A stretch of 64,000 bases of DNA from Bacillus sp. FJAT-22090 (GTDB lineage Bacteria; Bacillota; Bacilli; Bacillales_A; Planococcaceae), in NCBI RefSeq assembly GCF_001278755.1, contig NZ_CP012601.1, positions 372,001-436,000 of the forward strand, read 5' to 3'. The stretch's first letter is position 1; every line of letters begins with the position of its first letter. Position numbers and translations under genes: made by a program. This document shows positions 56,892-64,000 of the stretch, piece after piece. The notes beneath the pieces are model-generated. The model was not told the DNA's origin, searched no databases, and saw nothing but the letters and a program-made list of their open reading frames with translations.

Positions 56892-57980
56892 ATGGCACAG
56901 CTGGATGAAACATTAACTATGTTAAAGGAATTGACAGATGCTAAAGCTATTCCCGGAAATGAGCGAGAAGCACGTAAGGTAATGGAGAAGTATATTGCTC
57001 CTCATGCTGACAAAATTGAATATGATAATCTAGGAAGTCTAATTGCCGAAAAAGTCGGCGATGCAAACGGACCAAAAATTATGGTTGCAGGTCATTTAGA
57101 CGAAGTCGGTTTCATGATTTCTAAAATAGATGATAAAGGATTTTTAAGTTTTCAAACTGTAGGTGGCTGGTGGTCTCAAGTCATGCTTGCACAGCGTGTT
57201 ACAATTGTTACTCGTAAAGGAGACACAATTACTGGTGTTATCGGGTCAAAGCCACCGCATATATTAACTCCTGATGCTCGTAAAAAAGCGGTTGACGTAA
57301 AAGATATGTTTATCGATATAGGTGCATCTTCCAAAGAAGAAGCAATGGAATGGGGAGTATTACCAGGGGATATGGTTGTTCCGTATTTTGAGTTCACTGT
57401 TATGAATAACGATAAATTACTTTTGGCTAAAGCTTGGGATAATCGCATTGGTTGTGCCATTGCAATTGATGTATTAAAAGGATTAAAAAATGAAAAACAT
57501 CCGAATATTGTATATGGAGTTGGAAACGTTCAAGAAGAAATTGGTCTGCGTGGGGCAAAAACTTCTACAGTAAAAGTTAAACCGGATATAGGTTTTGCAG
57601 TGGATGTAGGTATTGCAGGGGACACACCAGGTATTTCTGCTAAAGAATCAACAAGCAAAATGGGAGCAGGGCCTCAAGTTATATTATTTGACGCTTCAAT
57701 GGTTTCACATAAAGGCCTACGTGACCTAGTAATTGATACGGCAGAAGAAAATAATATTCCATATCAATTTGAGATGATTCCAGGTGGTGGTACAGATGCT
57801 GGGTCTATGCATATTTCTTTAAATGGAGTTCCTTCATTATCTATAGGAATTGCCACTCGTTATATTCATTCACATGCTGGAATTTTACATCGAGATGACT
57901 ATGAAAATACAGTAAAGCTACTAATAGAAGTCATTAAAAAATTAGATCGAAACACTGTAAACCAAATAACATTTGAGTAA
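56892..57980 (+). CDS. ysdC: M42-family glutamyl aminopeptidase/cellulase M-type peptidase
   Basis: 362 aa tetrahedral-aminopeptidase type. Metal ligands are recognisable in [11 protein letters not shown] (His, Asp), [12 protein letters not shown] (Asp), [11 protein letters not shown] (catalytic Glu and metal Glu), [10 protein letters not shown] (Asp) and the late IHSHAGI (His). Cytoplasmic. TAGGAGG precedes ATG 56892. Terminator follows. Confidence 0.93.
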   Translation: MAQLDETLTMLKELTDAKAIPGNEREARKVMEKYIAPHADKIEYDNLGSLIAEKVGDANGPKIMVAGHLDEVGFMISKIDDKGFLSFQTVGGWWSQVMLAQRVTIVTRKGDTITGVIGSKPPHILTPDARKKAVDVKDMFIDIGASSKEEAMEWGVLPGDMVVPYFEFTVMNNDKLLLAKAWDNRIGCAIAIDVLKGLKNEKHPNIVYGVGNVQEEIGLRGAKTSTVKVKPDIGFAVDVGIAGDTPGISAKESTSKMGAGPQVILFDASMVSHKGLRDLVIDTAEENNIPYQFEMIPGGGTDAGSMHISLNGVPSLSIGIATRYIHSHAGILHRDDYENTVKLLIEVIKKLDRNTVNQITFE

Positions 57981-57986
57981 TGAAAG

Positions 57987-58027
57987 AGTCTAGAAGGCAG
58001 AAAAAAGCCTTTCTAGACTTTTTTTAT
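57987..58027 (+). terminator. Terminator after ysdC
   Basis: AGTCTAGAAGGC pairs (one mismatch/bulge) with GCCTTTCTAGACT, followed by T6. Confidence 0.92.
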
Positions 58028-58037
58028 TATTATAAAA

Positions 58038-58083
58038 TTTGTATTAAAATTCATTTGATTTTATAATTATTCACACTTATAAT
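58038..58083 (+). promoter_or_regulatory. argF promoter with ARG box (ArgR/AhrC site)
   Basis: TTTGTATTAAAATTCATT (58038-58055) matches the ARG consensus TNTGNATWWWWATNCANA at 17 of 18 positions. It abuts the promoter TTGATT (58055-58060), 17 bp, TATAAT (58078-58083). Arginine-dependent repression is the expected control. Confidence 0.78.
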
Positions 58084-58122
58084 AAGACTTACATAAATAT
58101 ACGTAAAAAGGAGTTTTTATAA

Positions 58123-59088
58123 ATGAAATTACTAGAATGGGTTAATCTAAAAGTGGTTGATAGTTTAAAAGGCAAAGACCTGCTAACACTTTTGGATTAC
58201 TCAAAAGAGGAAGTGAGCGAATTAATACAGCTAGCAGTAGAATTGAAAGCACTGACTAAGGCTGGAAAGTGTCCCCCCTTATTAGAAGGGAAAACTTTAG
58301 GAATGATTTTTGAAAAACATTCGACTCGTACTAGAATCTCTTTTGAAGTTGGGATGAAGCAATTAGGTGGAAATGGCATGTTTATGAATGCACGTGATCT
58401 TCAAATCGGACGAGGAGAATCGGTATATGACACTGGCCATGTATTATCTGGATATTTAGACGGGATTATGATTCGTGCGAATTCACATGAAATGGTGAAG
58501 GAACTTGCAGAACATGCAAGTATACCCGTTATTAATGGTTTAACTGATATGTATCATCCATGCCAAGCACTTGCAGATATATTAACGATACATGAGGTAA
58601 AAGAGAATATGGAAGGTCTGAAGCTTGCTTATATTGGTGATGGAAATAATGTAGCTCATTCTTTAGTAATTGCAGCAGCTTATATGGGAATGCACATTGC
58701 TATAGCAACTCCAGTTGGCTATGAAGCAAATTCTGACATTATTAATAAAGCAACAGCAATTGCACTTGAAAATGGTGGTTCACTATTTGTCTCACATGAT
58801 CCGCTAGAGGCAGTAGTAAATGCAGATGTTGTATATACAGACGTTTGGACGTCTATGGGTCAGGAAGAGGAAGCAGCAAAAAGACTTGCAGATTTTAAAG
58901 GTTTTCAAATTAATGATGAATTAGTAGCAAACGCTAAATCGGATTATATGTTTTTGCATTGCCTACCTGCTCATCGTGAAGAAGAAGTTGCAACATCTGT
59001 TATAGATGGTCCAAACTCATATATTTTTCAACAAGCCGAAAACCGTTTACATGCCCAAAAAGCAGTACTTGCTTCAGTAATGGCATAG
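58123..59088 (+). CDS. argF: Ornithine carbamoyltransferase
   Basis: Makes citrulline from ornithine and carbamoyl phosphate. 321 aa. Carbamoyl-phosphate motif S67-T-R-T-R71, HPCQALAD, and the ornithine-binding HCLPAHR with catalytic Cys. The first 14 residues extend beyond the usual family start, but AAAAGGAG fits ATG 58123. It stands alone, away from other arg genes, and has its own ARG box. Confidence 0.96.
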   Translation: MKLLEWVNLKVVDSLKGKDLLTLLDYSKEEVSELIQLAVELKALTKAGKCPPLLEGKTLGMIFEKHSTRTRISFEVGMKQLGGNGMFMNARDLQIGRGESVYDTGHVLSGYLDGIMIRANSHEMVKELAEHASIPVINGLTDMYHPCQALADILTIHEVKENMEGLKLAYIGDGNNVAHSLVIAAAYMGMHIAIATPVGYEANSDIINKATAIALENGGSLFVSHDPLEAVVNADVVYTDVWTSMGQEEEAAKRLADFKGFQINDELVANAKSDYMFLHCLPAHREEEVATSVIDGPNSYIFQQAENRLHAQKAVLASVMA

Positions 59089-59170
59089 TAAACATTTAAT
59101 AGAAATTAAGTTGACTGACAGGGTTTGTCTAGCAGCTTGGTAAGATTGGTTGTATTTGTAACACCATACA

Positions 59171-59250
59171 GTGATGTTGTCTGTCAAGATGGACGGCTAC
59201 ATCACTACATAGGAAGAGTGATTCAGGAGACGCTGGGTCACTCTTTATTA
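59171..59250 (+). other. Tandem hairpins in the 330-bp gap after argF
   Basis: GTGATGT (59171) can pair with ACATCAC (about 59199-59205), and AAGAGTGA (59214-59221) with TCACTCTT (59238-59245) followed by TATTATTT. The second is the probable argF terminator. The rest of 59089-59417 holds only the degraded repeat at 59286. Confidence 0.5.
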
Positions 59251-59285
59251 TTTACATAGAGTTAAACTAATTCTACTCGGTAAAC

Positions 59286-59345
59286 TCACGACCCCCCTCT
59301 TCTAAAAAAAGCGGTAAGGATGAAAGCAACCGCACTGTCCACACT
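59286..59345. repeat. Diverged half copy of the 34044-34230 element
   Basis: TCACGACCCCCCTCTTCTAA parallels TCACGACCCTCCTCTCCTAA at 34171, followed in both by A-rich sequence, CGGTAA and a CTGTCC block. The left half of the palindrome is absent here. Confidence 0.5.
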
Positions 59346-59417
59346 AATCCGATATTGATTGAAAACAGGTATTACTTTTCATAGGCGAGATTAACGTTTT
59401 TTTAGTTCTGTAAAATA

Positions 59418-59957
59418 TTAATTTTCCACTACTTCAAATTCAATTGATTGTTCCATATTATAAGTTTGTTTTGACTCATCTGTTTCTATATAGAAATCTG
59501 TTCTACCACTAATAACATATCTTCCTATCGGAAATTCTCCATCCATTAGCTTTTTAACAAATTGAACGTAATCATCTGGACTGAATTCATTGTAACCACC
59601 AGAAAAACTATATGGTATACGAAAAGGCTCCCCTTTTTTAAATTGTGTGTTGAGAAGTGGTGTATCCATCGCATACCCAAAATCGAAATTATTATTTAAT
59701 TCTTTCAACTCTAATATGAAAGGGGAACCAGCGTGATAAATCGTAATTTCATCACTTTCGCCAACATATTCCAGTTCAGCGTAAATTTGAAGGGGTTCGT
59801 TTAGTGTATAAATATCTTTTTCAGATTTAAGTTGGAATATGAAATCATCCGTAATGCCCTTTTTATCTTTTGAAAATATCTGTTCATCATCTTGTTTTGC
59901 AGTTCCGCAAGAAACGAGTACTATTAGGATAAATATTAATAAGAAAGCTTTTTTTAT
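59418..59957 (-). CDS. Lipoprotein of unknown function, apparent AUA start
   Basis: About 179 aa. The lipoprotein signal is KKAFLLIFILIVLVSCG, with lipidated Cys in LVSC. The mature part is beta-rich with no family I recognise. An open frame begins at GTG 59966, but that codon lies within AAAGGAAGTGA, a near-perfect Shine-Dalgarno. The codon at proper distance is ATA 59957, directly before AAA AAA GCT (giving M-K-K-A-F if it initiates). Either AUA is used or the sequence has an ATG-to-ATA change. Ends 17 bases after a T-rich region of the minus strand. Confidence 0.7.
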   Translation of the reverse strand: MKKAFLLIFILIVLVSCGTAKQDDEQIFSKDKKGITDDFIFQLKSEKDIYTLNEPLQIYAELEYVGESDEITIYHAGSPFILELKELNNNFDFGYAMDTPLLNTQFKKGEPFRIPYSFSGGYNEFSPDDYVQFVKKLMDGEFPIGRYVISGRTDFYIETDESKQTYNMEQSIEFEVVEN

Positions 59958-60050
59958 AGTGGTCACTTCCTTTCATTATGGTTGCATTCTATTATTAGTC
60001 GTGACTTGCGCAAACTTTGTTTCATCTCATTGTTTATAAGTTTTTTATGT

Positions 60051-60100
60051 AAAAAAAGACTGACCCATCGTCGAGTAAACGACTAATAAGTCAGTCTTTG
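60051..60100 (-). terminator. Terminator of the oxidase-BASS operon
   Basis: Reading the minus strand, AAAGACTGAC and GTCAGTCTTT close a long hairpin with an inner AGTCGTTTACTCGACG helix, followed by seven T residues. Confidence 0.9.
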
Positions 60101-60111
60101 TATTTTGTCAA

Positions 60112-61101
60112 TTATGCTTCAGACACGGATGCTTTCGTTTTAGTAGAGCTTACTTTTTCACTTCCCTCTACTGGGCGTTTAGACCAATATGTCGCGAGGA
60201 TAGGACCAGAAATATTGTGCCAAACTGCACCTAGTGCACTTGGTAAAGCAGCAAGAGGGCCTAAGTGAGCTGTAGCTAATGCAACACCTAATCCTGAATT
60301 TTGCATCCCAACTTCAATAGAAATAGCACGGCAATCTAATTTGGAAAGACCAGTCATTTTCCCTGCATAATAACCTAAAAGGAGACCAGCCCCATTATGA
60401 AGAAATACTCCTAAGAATACCAAAAATCCAGCTGAAGCAATATTGTCGACGTTTCCAGCTACTACCGCAGAAACAATCGTAATAATCGCTAAAACAGAAA
60501 TTAGAGGAACGACGTTTAAACTTTTTTCTACAAAAGTAGGTAGTATTTTTTTTACAATTAACCCAAGAGCGATTGGAAGAATAATTACTTGTACAATTGA
60601 CTTAAACATCGACATAGGATCAACCGGCATCCATTGACCAGCTAATAAAAGCAATAATAATGGCGTAAGTAAAGGTGCAAGTAATGTTGAAAAAGATGTC
60701 ATCGTTATGGATAATGGAACATTTCCTTTTGCTAAATAAACCATAACGTTAGAAGCTGTTCCTCCAGGTACAGAGCCAAGCAGGACAAGTCCAGCTGCAA
60801 GTTCACCAGGAAGCTGTAAAATATAAGCAATAGCAAGTGCTGTAGAAGGCATAATAATAAACTGAGCAGCTACACCTATTAAAACTGGTTTAGGATGCGT
60901 TGCAATTAACTTGAAGTCAACAGCTTTCAACGTAAGCCCCATTCCAAACATTACTATTCCTAGCAAAATCGTTATATACTTTCCGAATGGTAAAAAAGTA
61001 TCCGGAATTAAGAATGCGATAACCGCTACTATTATTACTAAAAAAGCAAAGTATTTTCCTGCAAAATTACTGATGGATTCTAAAACTTTCAATTTATTCA
61101 C
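60112..61101 (-). CDS. Bile acid:sodium symporter (BASS) family transporter
   Basis: 329 aa with about nine membrane spans and the BASS features GMGLTLKAVDF, PGGTASNVMVYLAKGNVPLSI and EVGMQNSGLGVALA (the Na+-site crossing). Bacterial members carry pantoate, 2-keto acids or other organic anions; none is proved here. It overlaps the upstream FAD oxidase gene by eight bases, so its substrate is probably the oxidase's substrate or product. Terminator follows. Confidence 0.88.
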   Translation of the reverse strand: MNKLKVLESISNFAGKYFAFLVIIVAVIAFLIPDTFLPFGKYITILLGIVMFGMGLTLKAVDFKLIATHPKPVLIGVAAQFIIMPSTALAIAYILQLPGELAAGLVLLGSVPGGTASNVMVYLAKGNVPLSITMTSFSTLLAPLLTPLLLLLLAGQWMPVDPMSMFKSIVQVIILPIALGLIVKKILPTFVEKSLNVVPLISVLAIITIVSAVVAGNVDNIASAGFLVFLGVFLHNGAGLLLGYYAGKMTGLSKLDCRAISIEVGMQNSGLGVALATAHLGPLAALPSALGAVWHNISGPILATYWSKRPVEGSEKVSSTKTKASVSEA

Positions 61102-62488
61102 CTGAACTTTCTATTTTTACTATTTTATTAGGATTTAATATATTATTTGGATCAAGTGCTAGCTTAATCTTTTCCATTACATGAAGTGCTTCTCCATGTT
61201 CAGCAGCCTGGTATTTTTGTTTACCTACTCCAACTCCATGTTCTCCTGTACAAGTACCATCTCGTTCTAGTGCATAGTGAACGATTTTTTCATTAAATGC
61301 ATCAGCTTTAGCAACTTCTTCTGGATTATTCATGTCAATCATTAATAGAGCATGGAAATTACCATCTCCAACATGGCCTACAACTCCACCGGTAAGTCCG
61401 ATTGCTTCTAATTCTTTTCTTGCAAAAATTACTGCACCTGCTAATTCAGATATCGGAACACAAACGTCTGTAACCATCATCTTTTTCCCAACGTTTCCGT
61501 GTATATAAGCATAGGCCAGATTATGTCTTGCATCCCATAGTTTCGTGCGAGCTGTATTGTCTGATTCAAATTGAATTTCTTCGCATTCATGATCTTCCAT
61601 TATTTCTTTCGTAAACTCAACATCTTGATTTAATCCTGCTTCGTTGCCATCGAATTCTAAAAACAGTGTTGGTCTTTCTGCATAATTTGTATCGCTAAAA
61701 TGGTTTACTTGACGAATAGATTCTTCATCGACTAATTCCACTCGAGCTATTGGAATTCCAGCTTGTAAAATAGATGTAACTGCCTCTACAGCATTTTGGA
61801 CTGTTGGGAAGACTGCTCTAGCAGCTGTTGTGAATTCAGGAATACCATATACTTTTAAAGTCAGTTCTGTAAAACAACCCAGTGTCCCTTCCGAACCAAC
61901 AAAAAGCCCGTTCAAATGGTATCCAGAAGATGATTTTGCAGCTAAGTTACCAGTATGTATAATAGTTCCATCCGCAAGTACTACTTCTAAATCACGGACT
62001 TGATCACGCATAACTCCATATTTTACGGTAGTTGTACCACTTGCATTTGTTGCAGCCATTCCACCTAAAGTTGCATCTGCTCCCGGATCAACAGAGAAGA
62101 ACAGTCCGTATTTTTTTAACTCCTTATTCAACTGAGTTCTTGTTACACCAGGTTGTACTTTTACAAGCAAATCCTTTTCACGAACTTCTATAATTTTATC
62201 CATCAACGAAAAGTCAATGGTAATTCCCTTATCGTAAGGAATGATGTGTCCTTCCAGACTAGAACCACGACCAAATGGGACAACAGGTACTTTTAAATTA
62301 TTTGCTACTTTCATGATATTACTTACTTCTACAGTTGTTTTTGGAAATACCACAATATCTGGAAGGCTTATATCATGATAGGATTCGTCTCTACCATGAA
62401 GTTCTCTAATTGATTGATTGACTGAAACTTGGTCGTCTCCTAAAAATTCTTTTAAAGCAAGTACTATAATTTCGATGGATGTGCTCAT
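61094..62488 (-). CDS. FAD-linked oxidase, glycolate oxidase GlcD/D-lactate dehydrogenase type
   Basis: 464 aa. FAD_binding_4 domain (about 40-180; VPFGRGSSLEGHIIP, GATLGGMAATNASGT) and FAD-oxidase C domain with HVGDGNFHALL and a CTGEHGVGVGKQKY motif. It oxidises a 2-hydroxy acid (glycolate or D-lactate) to the 2-oxo acid. AGAGGAG precedes ATG 62488. No GlcE/GlcF partners are adjacent, so it may work as a single subunit. Translationally coupled to the BASS transporter. Confidence 0.9.
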   Translation of the reverse strand: MSTSIEIIVLALKEFLGDDQVSVNQSIRELHGRDESYHDISLPDIVVFPKTTVEVSNIMKVANNLKVPVVPFGRGSSLEGHIIPYDKGITIDFSLMDKIIEVREKDLLVKVQPGVTRTQLNKELKKYGLFFSVDPGADATLGGMAATNASGTTTVKYGVMRDQVRDLEVVLADGTIIHTGNLAAKSSSGYHLNGLFVGSEGTLGCFTELTLKVYGIPEFTTAARAVFPTVQNAVEAVTSILQAGIPIARVELVDEESIRQVNHFSDTNYAERPTLFLEFDGNEAGLNQDVEFTKEIMEDHECEEIQFESDNTARTKLWDARHNLAYAYIHGNVGKKMMVTDVCVPISELAGAVIFARKELEAIGLTGGVVGHVGDGNFHALLMIDMNNPEEVAKADAFNEKIVHYALERDGTCTGEHGVGVGKQKYQAAEHGEALHVMEKIKLALDPNNILNPNKIVKIESSGE

Positions 62489-62732
62489 TTTTTTCTCCTC
62501 TTCACTAAGAATTAAATATAAATTAGAATTTTTCAGATAATTCCAATAGTGTAATTATCAAATAGAAAAAGGAAAATAGCAAGTTATAAAAATACCTTTT
62601 TGGAAGAAAAAAGGAGTCAATATATTGCATATTAGTCTAAAAGTAGCTTAATACAAGGACAAATTCACCTTTGTGAATATTTTCGCAATTTTACTCAAGG
62701 AAATATATACAATAGCTAAAAGTGAGGTTTAA

Positions 62733-62806
62733 TTAACTTTTTGTTAATTTTAATTGACATTATGTTAAGTACACGTTACATTATGTATATAAAAGTTAAC
62801 TTTTTG
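62733..62806 (+). promoter_or_regulatory. Promoter of the HTH operon flanked by a direct repeat
   Basis: TTGACA (62754-62759), 17-bp spacer, TACATT (62777-62782). TTAACTTTTTG occurs at 62733-62743 and again at 62796-62806, flanking the promoter, and TTAA/TTAAC half-sites lie between. This suggests autoregulation by the HTH protein encoded downstream. Confidence 0.6.
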
Positions 62807-62823
62807 AAGAAAGGGTTATTCAA

Positions 62824-63033
62824 ATGCTTAAAAATCGTGTGAAAGAGCTTAGGGCAAGATTTAGCTACACTCAAGGGGAATTGGGTGAAAAAGCTGGTGT
62901 AACAAGACAAACAATTGGGTTTATTGAAAAAGGGGAATTCTCCCCATCTATAACACTTTCTTTAAAGCTTGCACATATTCTCGACTGTAAAGTGGATGAA
63001 TTATTTTGGTTAGAAGGGGAGGAATGGAAATGA
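62824..63033 (+). CDS. Small Cro/C1-type HTH regulator
   Basis: 69 aa, the HTH_3 fold and little else: VKELRARFSYTQGELGEKAGVTRQTI with recognition helix, then a KGEFSPSITLSLKLAHILDC tail. AAAGGG precedes ATG 62824. It overlaps the following membrane-protein gene by four bases. Such YozG-type regulators usually control their own small operon. Confidence 0.88.
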   Translation: MLKNRVKELRARFSYTQGELGEKAGVTRQTIGFIEKGEFSPSITLSLKLAHILDCKVDELFWLEGEEWK

Positions 63034-63533
63034 AGAAGGATTTTCGGGTGCAATATCCACTTTGGCAAATGGGCTTTGCTTTGTTATTTCTATTATTTGC
63101 AATTGTAATTACTGGAGCAATATCTAATTTTGCTAAGGCTAATAGGTCGTTCAACTATTCTGTAGAGTTAGGTGCATTAGAAGGATTTATGGTGTTTTTA
63201 TTGCTTCCTGTATACATTGGGATGGTTCTACTATTTGGTACAAAAATATCGAAATATAACAAAGAACATCCGAGAAACAAAATAACTATTTGGGGTATAA
63301 AACCAGTTGAATATATGGAAGATGATGAAGCATGGCAAATGATTACAACTAAAGCAACTCAGAAAGTTTACACGTTCTTTTCATGGTCATTGCCTTTATC
63401 CGCAGTTATCCATCTATTTTTACCTGCTTCTCAGCTATTGATCATTTTGAATATAATTGTTCTTTCTATGACGCAATATATTATTTATTATGTAAATATT
63501 CGTAAACATACAATGGAAGAAGAGGAAGTATAA
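63030..63533 (+). CDS. Four-helix membrane protein of unknown function
   Basis: 168 aa with hydrophobic segments at about 12-35, 46-68, 106-126 and 128-152 and charged ends. I do not recognise a family by motif. The start ATG 63030 overlaps the HTH stop (ATGA) and is eight bases from GGGGAGG, better than ATG 63024. HTH plus small membrane protein pairs of this shape often regulate or resist membrane stress, but that is only analogy. Confidence 0.75.
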   Translation: MKKDFRVQYPLWQMGFALLFLLFAIVITGAISNFAKANRSFNYSVELGALEGFMVFLLLPVYIGMVLLFGTKISKYNKEHPRNKITIWGIKPVEYMEDDEAWQMITTKATQKVYTFFSWSLPLSAVIHLFLPASQLLIILNIIVLSMTQYIIYYVNIRKHTMEEEEV

Positions 63534-63577
63534 AAAGAACCCGTGAAGAATCATATTTTCTTCACGGGTTCTTTTTA
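63532..63577. terminator. Bidirectional terminator between the membrane protein gene and sspI
   Basis: A very strong hairpin: GAACCCGTGAAGAA with TTCTTCACGGGTTC, with runs of A before and T after. Confidence 0.95.
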
Positions 63578-63781
63578 TTTGAATGCAGTTGAAAGTTCAT
63601 TTAGTACAGCGTTTTTCTTTGTATCATCCGCAATGTTCCACCATTTTTCAAAGAACACTCCAAGACCAGGAAGTAAATGTTCTTCTCCTCTTTGAATTGC
63701 ATCCTCAACAACCCCTCGAATGTCAGTCGGAGATTGCCCTTTCATATTAGCTGATATTGCTTCTCGAATTTGAAAATCCAT
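63575..63781 (-). CDS. sspI: Small acid-soluble spore protein SspI
   Basis: 68 aa: MDFQIREAISANMKGQS, DAIQRGEEHLLPGLGVFFE, matching SspI, a minor SASP made in the forespore. The conserved place next to the ysgA-like gene agrees. AAGGAGTGATG precedes the ATG at 63781. Expected sigma-G control; I could not confirm a promoter by eye. It shows that the organism is a spore former. Confidence 0.93.
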   Translation of the reverse strand: MDFQIREAISANMKGQSPTDIRGVVEDAIQRGEEHLLPGLGVFFEKWWNIADDTKKNAVLNELSTAFK

Positions 63782-63872
63782 TTTTCATCACTCCTTGCAA
63801 TTATCTTCCCCAAACACTCGCTTGCTATACATGAATTTGTTACTATTAAATAAAAAAGGCGGTTACATATAG

Positions 63873-64000
63873 ATGAAACGAATTGAATCCACGCAAAATT
63901 CGCTAGTGAAACATTGGAAAAAATTATTAAGTGTTCGAAAAGAGCGCGAAAAAACAAGCGAGTTTCTAATAGAGGGATATCACTTAGTAGAAGAAGCGAT
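63873..64000 (+). CDS. TrmH/SpoU-family RNA 2'-O-methyltransferase, 3'-truncated by window edge
   Basis: The first 42 codons read MKRIESTQNSLVKHWKKLLS...EFLIEGYHLVEEA, the N-terminal substrate-binding region of YsgA-type SpoU methyltransferases, in the position of B. subtilis ysgA (between sspI and pheS). The catalytic knot is outside the window. AAAGGCGG lies upstream of ATG 63873. Confidence 0.85.
   Translation, partial: MKRIESTQNSLVKHWKKLLSVRKEREKTSEFLIEGYHLVEEA

Overview
The window comes from a low-GC, spore-forming member of the Bacillales. Almost every gene from end to end is syntenic with the Bacillus subtilis ytcI to ysgA region: nadK2-sppA-sppI-tpx-ytxK-ackA, ytkL-ytoI-ytpI-nrnA-dnaE, accDA-pfkA-pyk-fxsA-ytvI-citZ-icd-mdh-phoP-phoR, polA-mutM-coaE-gapB-speD-nrdR-dnaB-dnaI, T-box-thrS, infC-rpmI-rplT-ysdA-ysdB-ysdC, sspI-ysgA. 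A small acid-soluble spore protein (SspI) supports sporulation. A D-aspartate-ligase-like ATP-grasp protein behind phoPR suggests a peptidoglycan with an A4-type (D-Asp or D-Glu) cross-bridge, as in Psychrobacillus, Lysinibacillus or Sporosarcina. I infer a Planococcaceae-type host; the genus is not proven.

Layout. 1-8.2 kb: acyl-CoA ligase (5' end outside the window), RarD, NAD kinase, the SppA/SppI membrane protease pair, thiol peroxidase, a YtxK methyltransferase and acetate kinase. 8.2-12.6 kb: an AT-rich accessory island bounded by a second, diverged copy of the last 28 codons of ackA. It carries a broken NERD gene, the 3' end of a tyrosine recombinase, an 85-bp direct repeat, and an intact three-gene operon (pentapeptide-repeat K+-type channel, nucleotidyltransferase, unknown small protein). 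12.6-23 kb: UspA, alanine dehydrogenase with a cre-like site, a paired fluoride channel, Xaa-Pro peptidase, YtkL, YtoI, YtpI, NrnA, DnaE. 23-34 kb: a GntR regulator leading an accDA operon, lower glycolysis, FxsA/YtvI, and the TCA trio citZ-icd-mdh with a cre site at its promoter.

34-46 kb: a MaoC-like protein, PhoPR, the ATP-grasp ligase followed by a perfect three-repeat Pho-box-like motif, HflKC, PolA, MutM, CoaE, and GapB behind a CcpN-type operator. 46-54 kb: SpeD, NrdR, DnaB/DnaI primosome loaders, a complete T-box riboswitch with thrS, and an L20-type leader with an infC that starts at AUU. 54-64 kb: dUTPase, a DUF2207 membrane protein, an M42 peptidase, argF under an ARG box, a lipoprotein that seems to start at AUA, a BASS-family transporter overlapping a glycolate/D-lactate-oxidase-like flavoprotein gene, a two-gene HTH/membrane-protein operon, sspI and the start of an rRNA/tRNA methyltransferase gene.

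The best candidate for something undescribed is the channel-nucleotidyltransferase-small protein operon in the island. Its composition (membrane channel, MNT-fold enzyme, unknown partner, phage-integrase remnant beside it) is what one would expect of a toxin-antitoxin or anti-phage module, but that function is inference.
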